From Hyphomicrobiales bacterium (GTDB lineage: Bacteria; Pseudomonadota; Alphaproteobacteria; Rhizobiales; Aestuariivirgaceae): a stretch of DNA of 64,000 nucleotides. The stretch covers positions 62,001 through 126,000 of the forward strand of contig JACPNZ010000039.1 in the NCBI GenBank assembly GCA_016185245.1, written 5' to 3'. The notes beneath the pieces were generated by a model. That model had not been told where the DNA came from. It was given only the letters and a program-made list of their open reading frames with translations, and made no database searches. This document shows, in pieces, positions 57,027-64,000 of the stretch. Both the position numbers and the translations under genes were made by a program. How positions within the stretch are numbered: the stretch's first letter is position 1; every line of letters starts with the position of its first letter.

Positions 57027-58134
57027 GGTCTCAGTTTACGGCGCAGGTCCTGCGGGGCTGATGGCGGCGGAGGTGCTCGCTTCGGGTGGGGCCTCGGTTT
57101 CGATTTTCGATCACAAGCCGGCGCCGGCCCGCAAGTTCCTGCTGGCGGGTCGTGGCGGATTGAACCTCACCCATTCGGAGCCGCTCGAACAATTCCTCGA
57201 CCGCTATGGCGAGGCCCGTGGCTTTCTCGATCCCGCCATCCGCGGCTTTCCGCCCGAGGCACTCATTGCCTGGGCCAATGGGCTCGGCATCGAGACCTTC
57301 GTCGGCACCTCGGGCCGAGTGTTTCCCAAGCAAGTGAAGGCCTCGCCGCTGCTGCGGGCCTGGCTCAGGCGCCTCGACGGGCTGGGCGTGCGGCTGGTGA
57401 CCCGCTCGCCTTGGCCGGGCTTTACCGATAGACCAACGATCCTTGCCCTGGGTGGTGCCAGCTGGCCGCATCTGGGTTCCGACGCCACCTGGGTTTCGGC
57501 CTTCACCGCCGCCGGCATCGGGGTCAATCCGTTCACGCCGGCCAACAGCCGTTTTCTGGTCAACTGGTCGAAGGTATTCCGCGAACGTTTTGCCGGAACG
57601 CCGGTGAAGAACGTGGCGCTCGCCTATGCCGGCCATCGGGTGCGCGGCGAAGTGATGATTTCAAGCGAGGGCATCGAGGGTGGCGCCATCTATGCCGTGT
57701 CGAAGGGCATGCGCGAGAGGCCCGGCCACCCGCTGGTCATAGATCTCCGTCCCGACATGACGGTAGAGACGCTCGACCAGCGGCTGGCCCGACGCCGCGG
57801 CAAGGACACGCAATCGAACTTCCTGCGCAAGGTGGCAGGGCTTACACCGGTTGCCATTTCGCTGCTGCGTGAAACCGGCAATGCCGGCGACGCGGCCGGC
57901 ATCAAGGCGGTGCAGTTGCAAATCCTCCGGCCAGCCGGCATCGCGCGGGCCATCTCTTCGGCCGGTGGGCTGGCGCGCGAGGAACTCGACGAGACCTTCC
58001 AGCTGAAGAAAATTCCCGGCACCTGGTGCGTGGGCGAGATGCTCGACTGGGAAGCGCCGACCGGCGGCTATCTGCTGCAGGCCTGTTTTTCGACCGCCGT
58101 CCTCGCCGCCCGCTCGCTGCTCAAAACCCTTTGA
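57013..58134 (+). CDS. HI0933-like FAD-dependent oxidoreductase (TIGR03862 group)
   Basis: The 373-residue flavoprotein has the dinucleotide motif VYGAGPAGLMAAEVLASG, then LLAGRGGLNLTHSEPLEQFL and WCVGEMLDWEAPTGGYLLQA at the C-terminus. The family includes YhiN/HI0933-like proteins of unknown substrate. The start is GTG, inside the end of the previous gene (14-bp overlap), so translation is coupled. Confidence 0.87.
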   Translation: MKQPEVSVYGAGPAGLMAAEVLASGGASVSIFDHKPAPARKFLLAGRGGLNLTHSEPLEQFLDRYGEARGFLDPAIRGFPPEALIAWANGLGIETFVGTSGRVFPKQVKASPLLRAWLRRLDGLGVRLVTRSPWPGFTDRPTILALGGASWPHLGSDATWVSAFTAAGIGVNPFTPANSRFLVNWSKVFRERFAGTPVKNVALAYAGHRVRGEVMISSEGIEGGAIYAVSKGMRERPGHPLVIDLRPDMTVETLDQRLARRRGKDTQSNFLRKVAGLTPVAISLLRETGNAGDAAGIKAVQLQILRPAGIARAISSAGGLAREELDETFQLKKIPGTWCVGEMLDWEAPTGGYLLQACFSTAVLAARSLLKTL

Positions 58135-58180
58135 CCCGCCGCCGCGGCTCCGCCACATTCCGATGAAAGAAGCGAGCCAG

Positions 58181-58708
58181 ATGAGCCGGATCGTCAGCCT
58201 ACTGTTTGCCGCCGTCCTCGTCGCCGTGCCGATCGCGGCGCGGGCCGATGTGGCGAGCTACTGCCAGGCCTATGCCCGCGACGAGGGCGATGCGGCCCTC
58301 GTCGGCAACGCCATCATTTCCGGCAAGCAGACGGGGCCCCTCTCCGGTCCCGACTGGGAGGCGCGCGTCAAGGCGGCGCTCGCCGACTGCCTCGCCCAGT
58401 ATGGCGCAACACCCCAGAGCGAAGCGCAGCCGGTCACCGGAGCCACGCCCACCGTGGAGTCCGAAAAAGCGCCGGCAGCAAAGCCCGCCGCCAAGGCCAA
58501 ACCTGCGCCGCAAAAGAAGGCCGGCCAGGCGCGAATCCGGTCGGTATCGCCGATCCAGGGTGGGCCCCCGAGCTACGCAGAGCCCGCACCCGGCAGCGCC
58601 GAATGGAACGCCTATTGCTCGAAGAAGTACGCCTCCTTCGATCCGGCGACCGGAACTTACAAGTCGCTCACCGGCAAGATACGGCCGTGCGTCTATACGA
58701 AGCGATAG
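58181..58708 (+). CDS. Exported protein with BA14K-like C-terminal motif
   Basis: The 175-residue protein has a signal peptide (MSRIVSLLFAAVLVAVPIAA, cleaved after ARA). The mature part has two cysteines near the start (SYCQAYARD and ADCLAQYG), an Ala/Pro/Lys-rich linker and a C-terminal motif WNAYCSKKYASFDPATGTY as in BA14K-type proteins of Rhizobiales. An upstream ATG at 58163 is possible. It probably sits in the periplasm or envelope. Confidence 0.75.
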   Translation: MSRIVSLLFAAVLVAVPIAARADVASYCQAYARDEGDAALVGNAIISGKQTGPLSGPDWEARVKAALADCLAQYGATPQSEAQPVTGATPTVESEKAPAAKPAAKAKPAPQKKAGQARIRSVSPIQGGPPSYAEPAPGSAEWNAYCSKKYASFDPATGTYKSLTGKIRPCVYTKR

Positions 58709-58753
58709 ACGGGCGACTTGCGTTCCTCTGCCGCTTGGGCTGAACTCGCCGCC

Positions 58754-59527
58754 ATGAACATGGACCTGTCGGGGCATTCGGCCCTGGTGTGCGGGGCAAG
58801 CCAGGGCCTGGGGCTGGCGATCGGCGAGGCGCTCGCTGCGACGGGAGCCCGGGTCGGGCTGCTCGCCCGCAACAGTACGAAGCTTGCCGAGAACGTGGCG
58901 CGCCTGGAAGCCCGCGGGCTGAAGGCCATTGCGCTCACCGCCGACATGGGCGACTGGGGCTCGCTTTCAGCGGCATTGGCGAAATTCGGATCATCCTCGA
59001 TTGTCGTCACTAACACCGGCGGGCCGCCGCCGGTCGAAGTGACGGCGGTCGATGCCGATCTGTGGCGGCGCCAGTTCGAGGCGATGGTGCTCAATCAGAT
59101 GCGCCTGGTGACCGCTGCCCTGCCGGCCATGCGGGCGGCGAAGTTCGGCCGCATCCTGGCGGTGTCCTCGACCAGCGTGGTCGAGCCCTTCGAGGGTCTT
59201 GCCATCTCCAATGCGCTGCGTGCGGCACTAGCCAACTGGATGAAGACACTGGCGACCGAAGTGGCTCGCGACGGGGTCACCGTCAACACGCTTCTGCCCG
59301 GCAGCTTCGCTACCGAACGGATCGACCGGCTCAATGCCGCCGAGGCCGAAGCGCGGGGCCTGAGTGTTGCCGAGGTGGTGGCGCAGTCGAGTGCGGCAAT
59401 CCCCATCGGCCGCTATGGCAAGCCTGAGGAATTTGCCGCCGTCGCCGCCTTTCTCGCCAGTCCCGCTGCCTCCTATGTCACCGGCCAGATGATCCGCATC
59501 GATGGCGGCGCGACGCGCTCCACATGA
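58754..59527 (+). CDS. SDR-family oxidoreductase with a non-canonical active site
   Basis: The 257-residue protein has the glycine motif ALVCGASQGLGLAIGEALA, VTNTGGPPP in place of the NNAG motif and a C-terminal YVTGQMIRIDGG typical of FabG-like SDRs. The catalytic serine region is LAVSSTSVVEPFEG, but the expected YxxxK is replaced by LAISNALRAALANWMK, so neither Tyr nor Lys is at its place. A known subgroup shares SNALR here; its chemistry is unclear. It overlaps the next gene as ATGA. Confidence 0.85.
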   Translation: MNMDLSGHSALVCGASQGLGLAIGEALAATGARVGLLARNSTKLAENVARLEARGLKAIALTADMGDWGSLSAALAKFGSSSIVVTNTGGPPPVEVTAVDADLWRRQFEAMVLNQMRLVTAALPAMRAAKFGRILAVSSTSVVEPFEGLAISNALRAALANWMKTLATEVARDGVTVNTLLPGSFATERIDRLNAAEAEARGLSVAEVVAQSSAAIPIGRYGKPEEFAAVAAFLASPAASYVTGQMIRIDGGATRST

Positions 59528-60873
59528 GCCTTCTCGACGACCTCCGGGTAACACTCGGTTCCGTCGCCGTGCTGGCGGGCGACAGCATTCCGCCCCGCCA
59601 TCTCTCCGACCGAAGCGCCACCGGCGGGCGGGTTCCCCTTGCTGTTGTCCGTCCACGAACGGTTGCCCAGATCTCGGCCGCCCTTCGCCTGTGCAACGAC
59701 GCCGGCGTGGCGGTGGTCCCCCAGGGCGGCATGACCGGGCTTGCCGGCGGCGGCAATCCGTCGGGCGGTGACATTATCTTAAGCCTCGAACTCCTGCGCG
59801 GCATCGAGGAGATCGACACCGCCGCTGCCACCATGACGGTCTGGGCCGGAACACCCCTGGAGGTGGCCCAGGAGGCCGCTTCCGAGGCCGGTCTCTTTCT
59901 CGCCCTCGATCTAGGCGCGCGCGGCTCCTGTCAGCTGGGCGGCAATCTCTCCACCAATGCCGGCGGCATCCGGGTCATCCGCTATGGCATGGCGCGCGAG
60001 CAGGTTCTCGGCCTTGAGGCGGTGCTGGCCGACGGCACGGTCGTCACCTCGCTCAACAAGATGCTGAAGAACAATGCGGGCTATGACCTCAAGCAGCTGT
60101 TCATCGGCGCGGAAGGAACCCTCGGCATCATCACCCGGGCCGTATTGAGGCTGCATCCGCCGCCGGGAGCGATCACCACCGCGCTCTGCGCCCTCGACAC
60201 CTATGAAGACGTCGTGCGCCTCCTCAGACAGGCGCAGGGCAACCTCGGCGGCGTCGTCGCCTTCGAGGCCATGTGGCGCGATTACGTGGCATACAACTGC
60301 GAGGCGCTGAAGTTGCAACTCATCTCCGGCGATCATCGTTTCTGGGTCATCCTCGAAAGTACCTGCGATGGGGCGGCGGTCGAGGGCTTCCTCGCCGGCT
60401 GTCTCGAAACCCGCCTTATCGCCGATGCCCTGGTGGCCCAGTCGCACAAGGAGGCTCGCGACTTCTGGTCGGTGCGCGAAGGGCTTTCTACGGAAGCTCT
60501 GCCGAATGTCGTGGTCTTCGACGTGAGCCTGCCGACGGCCCGCATCGGCGATTTCGCCGAAATCTGTCGTGCGGCACTGCGCCAGCGCTGGCCCGGGGCA
60601 TACGTTTTCTTCTACGGCCATATCGGCGACAGCAATCTGCACATCAGCGTTTCAGCGGCCTATGGCCCGGGCGAGGACATGCACAGCGTCGATCAACTTG
60701 TCTATGGTGTGCTCAAGGGCTTCGGCGGATCGATCTCGGCCGAACACGGCATCGGCACACTCAAACGGCCCTATCTCGGCCAGTCGCGCTCGCCCGAGGA
60801 GCTCGCCCTGATGCGCAAGATCAAGGCGGCCCTCGACCCCAAGGGCATCCTCAATCCCGGCAAGGTCATCTGA
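59524..60873 (+). CDS. FAD-linked oxidase, D-2-hydroxyacid dehydrogenase type
   Basis: The 449-residue flavoprotein has the PCMH FAD-binding domain (VVPQGGMTGLAGGGNPSGGD, SCQLGGNLSTNAGGIRVIRY) and the oxidase domain with FFYGHIGDSNLHISVSA and SAEHGIGTLKRPYLGQSRSP. It resembles D-lactate, D-2-hydroxyglutarate and glycolate oxidase D subunits; the substrate is probably a 2-hydroxy acid. It is coupled by ATGA to the SDR gene and overlaps the convergent GMC gene by 8 bp. Confidence 0.88.
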   Translation: MSLLDDLRVTLGSVAVLAGDSIPPRHLSDRSATGGRVPLAVVRPRTVAQISAALRLCNDAGVAVVPQGGMTGLAGGGNPSGGDIILSLELLRGIEEIDTAAATMTVWAGTPLEVAQEAASEAGLFLALDLGARGSCQLGGNLSTNAGGIRVIRYGMAREQVLGLEAVLADGTVVTSLNKMLKNNAGYDLKQLFIGAEGTLGIITRAVLRLHPPPGAITTALCALDTYEDVVRLLRQAQGNLGGVVAFEAMWRDYVAYNCEALKLQLISGDHRFWVILESTCDGAAVEGFLAGCLETRLIADALVAQSHKEARDFWSVREGLSTEALPNVVVFDVSLPTARIGDFAEICRAALRQRWPGAYVFFYGHIGDSNLHISVSAAYGPGEDMHSVDQLVYGVLKGFGGSISAEHGIGTLKRPYLGQSRSPEELALMRKIKAALDPKGILNPGKVI

Positions 60874-62422
60874 GCAGCAGGCCTGTCCCCTTCCAGCCCA
60901 CCATCATCGCGGGACCGTTGATGTTGCCGGCGATGATGTTGGGAAAGACCGAGGCATCGATCACCCGCAGCGCCTCGACGCCGCGTACCCGCAGTTCGGA
61001 ATCGACAGCACCGCCCTCGCCCATGCGCAGCGTGCCGCAAGGGTGGAAGATGGTGGCGGTGCGGGCCCTGATGTCGGCGATCAATTCGGCATCGGTTGCC
61101 ACCTGAAGCCCGGGCTTGAACTCCTCGGCGATGGCGGTCGACAGCGGCGGCGTCGCCGTCAACTTGCGCAGGAACTTGGCACCCTCCAGCATCTCCTGCA
61201 TGTCATGGTCGGTCGCCAGCAGATTGGGCTGGATCGCCGGGGCATCCTCCACCGACGGCGTCTTGGCCTCGACCCAGCCGATGCTGGTCGGGCGGCACGA
61301 GGAGACGCTGATCGACAGGCCGGGAAAGGGATCGGGGGCGGTCATCTGGCGAGTCTTGGGGGGTGCCCGATCATAGGAGGAAGCGCAGAAATAAAGCTGC
61401 AAATTGGGTCGGGTCCGGCTTTCATTGGAGCAGATGAAGCCGCCGGCATGGTTCAGGCTGCCGGAAAGCGTCCCGGTGCGGAACAGCATGTAGCGCGCCA
61501 CCGCCAGGGCGCGGCGGGGGAGCGGCCCCAGCTCCTGGTTAGTTGTCGGCACCCGCGCCTTGTAATAGTGGTCGTAGCAGGCATGGTCCTGCAAATTGCG
61601 GCCCACCGCCTCGTTGGCGGCAACGACGGGCACGCCGAGCCGGGTGAGCAGTCCCACCGGCCCCACGCCGGAAAGCTGCAAAAGTTGTGGACTGTTGATC
61701 GCTCCCGCCGAGACGATCACTTCGCGTCGCGTTGTTGCCTTGCGCATCTCGCCGCCTTTCACATAGGCAACACCCACCGCTTTCCGGCCTTCGAAGAGAA
61801 TGCGCGAGGCCAGGGCCCCGGTCTCGACCCTGACGCGCCGGCTGGCCAACGCCGGCCTGAGGAACACCGCCGAAGCGGAGCGGCGCCGGCCGTCATGGGT
61901 CGTCACCGGATGATAGCCCACACCCATCTGCAGCCCATTGTTGGGCTGGTGGTTGAGCGGCAGGCCAAGCGCCAGTCCGGCGTCCAGATAGCGCCGGCAC
62001 AGGGGGTGGGCGACGGACTCGGTCGAACCGATGTTGAGTTGCGCCTCGATCGCCTCATAGGCTGGAACCACATCGTTCCAGCCCCAGCCGGGATTGCCGG
62101 CGGTCACCCAGTCGGCGAAATCCTCGGGGGCGCCGCGCATGTAAACCATGGCGTTGATCGAGCTCGAGCCGCCCAGCACCTTGCCGCGCGGCACATAGGC
62201 CGACCGGCCACCGAGGCCGGCAACCGGTTCCGACCAATACATCCAGTTGTATCTAGGATCATAGAAGGTGGCGCCGTAGCCCAAGGGCAGAGTGAAGAGA
62301 AAATCGCGGTCGGAGGGGCCTGCCTCGAGCAGCAGTACGCTGGCCTTGCCCTCGAGCGCCAGGCGGTTGGCCACGATGCAGCCGGCCGAGCCCGCTCCCA
62401 CGACGATATAGTCGAATTCCAT
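60866..62422 (-). CDS. GMC-family FAD-dependent oxidoreductase (choline dehydrogenase-like)
   Basis: The 518-residue flavoprotein has the N-terminal FAD motif DYIVVGAGSAGCIVANRL, RGKVLGGSSSINAMVYMRG, the second signature GAINSPQLLQLSGVG and catalytic histidine and asparagine at IFHPCGTLRMG and NINGPAMM. GMC enzymes oxidise primary alcohols, choline or sugars. No betaine gene is adjacent, so choline is uncertain. It converges with the FAD-linked oxidase (8-bp overlap) and is divergent from the enolase-superfamily gene. Confidence 0.9.
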   Translation of the reverse strand: MEFDYIVVGAGSAGCIVANRLALEGKASVLLLEAGPSDRDFLFTLPLGYGATFYDPRYNWMYWSEPVAGLGGRSAYVPRGKVLGGSSSINAMVYMRGAPEDFADWVTAGNPGWGWNDVVPAYEAIEAQLNIGSTESVAHPLCRRYLDAGLALGLPLNHQPNNGLQMGVGYHPVTTHDGRRRSASAVFLRPALASRRVRVETGALASRILFEGRKAVGVAYVKGGEMRKATTRREVIVSAGAINSPQLLQLSGVGPVGLLTRLGVPVVAANEAVGRNLQDHACYDHYYKARVPTTNQELGPLPRRALAVARYMLFRTGTLSGSLNHAGGFICSNESRTRPNLQLYFCASSYDRAPPKTRQMTAPDPFPGLSISVSSCRPTSIGWVEAKTPSVEDAPAIQPNLLATDHDMQEMLEGAKFLRKLTATPPLSTAIAEEFKPGLQVATDAELIADIRARTATIFHPCGTLRMGEGGAVDSELRVRGVEALRVIDASVFPNIIAGNINGPAMMVGWKGTGLLLR

Positions 62423-62581
62423 TGCCGCTCCTCTGCTCCGTTCCCCACCTGTAGCGCGCCTGTGCGGCTTGTAAACCCACCCATTTGTCTCAAGCCCGGT
62501 TAAAAAATTTCATCACGCGCCGGTGGCGCGAACTGGTATCTAGGGACAAAATCGAAATCGGCTCTGGGGAGGCATCGATCC

Positions 62582-63775
62582 ATGAAAATCAAGGACCTCA
62601 CGGTCTTCATCGTCGGCAATCCGCCGCCCTCCTGGGGCGGGCGCTATTTCACCTTCGTCAAACTCGTGACCGACAATGGCATCACCGGCGTCGGCGAGTG
62701 CTATTGCGCCACCTTCGGCCCCAGGGCCATGACGGCGATGATCGAGGACACCTTCGGCCGCTATGTCGATGGCATGGACCCGTTCCGCATCGAGGAGCTG
62801 TGGCGCAAGGTCTATGGCTCGGGCTACACGCTGCGGCCCGACGTATCGCTGATGGGGGTGCTGTCGGGAATCGAGATCGCGCTGTGGGACATTATCGGCA
62901 AGGCGCTCGGGAAACCCGTCTACGAGCTCCTCGGCGGCCGCGTGCATGAGAAGCTCCGTTCCTACACCTACATCTATCCCGACGCCGCCAAGGGCCAGGA
63001 CTCCTCGATCTTCTGGAACGCCGAGCAATCGGCCGAACGCGCCGCCGAATACGTCAGGCAGGGCTTCACCGCGGTGAAGTTCGATCCGGCGGCACCCTAT
63101 TCGCCCTTCGATCCCCGGCAGCCGTCGCTCGAATCGATCGATCTCTGTGTCAAGTTCTGCAGGCTCATCCGCGAGGCGGTGGGCTCGAAGGCCGATCTCC
63201 TGTTCGGCACCCACGGCCAGTTCACCACCGCCGGCGCCATCCGCTTTGCCCGGAAGATCGAGCCCTTCGATCCCCTGTGGTTCGAAGAGCCCACGCCACC
63301 CGAGAAGCCGGAAGAGATGGCGCTGGTGGCGCGCGGCACCTCGATCCCCGTGGCCACCGGCGAGCGGCTTACTACCAAATACGAGTTTGCCCGGGTGCTG
63401 GAATGCCGGGCGGCGTCCATCCTGCAGATGGCGCTGGGGCGTGTCGGCGGCATCTGGGAGGCCAAGAAGATCGCCGGCATGGCCGAAACCTACTATGCCC
63501 AGATCGCGCCCCATCTCTATGCCGGGCCGGTCGAAGGTGCGGCCAACATCCACTTCGCCGCATCGCTGCCCAATTTCCTCATCCTCGAATCGATCGAGCA
63601 ATGGGGCGGCTTCCATTCGCAGATCGTCAAGACGCCGATCCGCTGGGAGCAAGGCTACGTCATCCCGCCGACCGAGCCGGGTCTCGGCATCGAGCTCAAC
63701 GAGGAGGTGGCATTGGCGCACCCCTACACCGGCACCGGGCTGCATCTCGAAATGACCAACGCGGTGGTGCGCTAA
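62582..63775 (+). CDS. Mandelate racemase/enolase-superfamily sugar-acid enzyme
   Basis: The 397-residue protein has the capping-domain opening MKIKDLTVFIVGNPPPSWGG and barrel motifs TAVKFDPAAPYSPFDP, GTHGQFTTAGAIRFARKIEP, WFEEPTPPEKPEEM, IPVATGERLTTKYEF and AQIAPHLYAGPVEGAANIHF. The glutamates and His fit the mandelate racemase subgroup of sugar-acid dehydratases or the galactarolactone cycloisomerase type. The exact acid is unknown. The next gene, one base away, is an NAD-dependent dehydrogenase, suggesting a catabolic operon. Confidence 0.88.
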   Translation: MKIKDLTVFIVGNPPPSWGGRYFTFVKLVTDNGITGVGECYCATFGPRAMTAMIEDTFGRYVDGMDPFRIEELWRKVYGSGYTLRPDVSLMGVLSGIEIALWDIIGKALGKPVYELLGGRVHEKLRSYTYIYPDAAKGQDSSIFWNAEQSAERAAEYVRQGFTAVKFDPAAPYSPFDPRQPSLESIDLCVKFCRLIREAVGSKADLLFGTHGQFTTAGAIRFARKIEPFDPLWFEEPTPPEKPEEMALVARGTSIPVATGERLTTKYEFARVLECRAASILQMALGRVGGIWEAKKIAGMAETYYAQIAPHLYAGPVEGAANIHFAASLPNFLILESIEQWGGFHSQIVKTPIRWEQGYVIPPTEPGLGIELNEEVALAHPYTGTGLHLEMTNAVVR

Positions 63776-63776
63776 C

Positions 63777-64000
63777 ATGCGCTACGGCTACATTGGCCTC
63801 GGCAATCTCGGCGGGCATCTGGCGGCGAGCCTCGTACGCCACGGCTTCGACGTCACCGTCCATGACATCGACAAGTCGCTGGCCGAGCGCCACCTGAAGG
63901 CCGGCGCCAAATGGGCCAATACGCCCACGGAACTGGCCCACAAGGTCGACCACGTCTTCACCTGCCTGCCCTCGCCCGTCATCTCCGAGACCGTGCTTGG
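63777..64000 (+). CDS. 3-hydroxyisobutyrate dehydrogenase-family oxidoreductase (start only)
   Basis: The first 74 codons read MRYGYIGLGNLGGHLAASLV, then VHDIDKSLAERHLKAGAKWA, and VDHVFTCLPSPVISETVL, a Rossmann N-terminus of the 3-hydroxyisobutyrate/tartronate semialdehyde reductase family. It runs off the window. It starts one base after the enolase-superfamily stop and likely reduces or oxidises a product of the same pathway. Confidence 0.88.
   Translation, partial: MRYGYIGLGNLGGHLAASLVRHGFDVTVHDIDKSLAERHLKAGAKWANTPTELAHKVDHVFTCLPSPVISETVL

Overview
The window is GC-rich, densely coded chromosomal DNA from an alphaproteobacterium, most likely in the Hyphomicrobiales (Rhizobiales). Evidence for this is the complete alphaproteobacterial complex I operon (nuoA to nuoN) running straight into birA and ribonuclease J, the order tig, clpP, clpX, lon, HU, and a glnB-glnA pair behind a sigma-54 promoter. 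The genus cannot be fixed from the sequence alone.

Left part (1-23.2 kb): a partial TetR regulator with a palindromic operator, a broken SMP-30/gluconolactonase gene, parC, a membrane O-acyltransferase, then rnj, birA and the 14-gene nuo operon, all on the minus strand. The operon carries three extra genes: a small two-helix membrane protein between nuoH and nuoI, a Uma2-family nuclease fold between nuoD and nuoE, and a four-helix-bundle protein between nuoC and nuoD that is bracketed by inverted runs of a 7-bp repeat.

Integrated element (23,229-32,982): a 9.75-kb element sits in a tRNA-Asp gene between 81-bp direct repeats (80 of 81 identical). It encodes a divergent tyrosine integrase, an AlpA-like protein, a small regulator with its own promoter and operator, and a lambda O-like replication protein whose gene contains iterons. 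It also has a loader-like gene with an apparent frameshift, one fused prohead protease and major capsid protein, a broken ParB-like gene and several small unknown proteins. No terminase, portal or tail gene is visible, so it looks like a small capsid-encoding satellite or a reduced prophage. This is the most unusual system in the window.

Middle part (33-50 kb): tRNA-Asp, a coupled Rsm22, P-loop and RidA operon, an SbmA/BacA transporter, tRNA-Val, and the proteostasis block HU, lon, clpX, clpP and tig. tig lacks its usual C-terminal end. Beside it, a strong promoter drives a candidate structured RNA of about 210 nt on the opposite strand. tRNA-Leu, an EamA transporter, the NAD(P)HX repair enzyme, a DUF1003 protein, a DUF1272 gene broken by an 8-bp tandem duplication, and glnB-glnA follow.

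Right part (50-64 kb): accessory metabolism. It holds a 3-hydroxyacyl-CoA dehydrogenase-like enzyme, two small exported proteins, a scar made of three truncated genes, an amidohydrolase, a GNAT and thioredoxin-fold pair, an arginine deiminase-fold enzyme coupled to a flavoprotein, an SDR coupled to an FAD-linked oxidase, a GMC oxidoreductase, and an enolase-superfamily sugar-acid enzyme followed by the start of a 3-hydroxyisobutyrate dehydrogenase-family gene.
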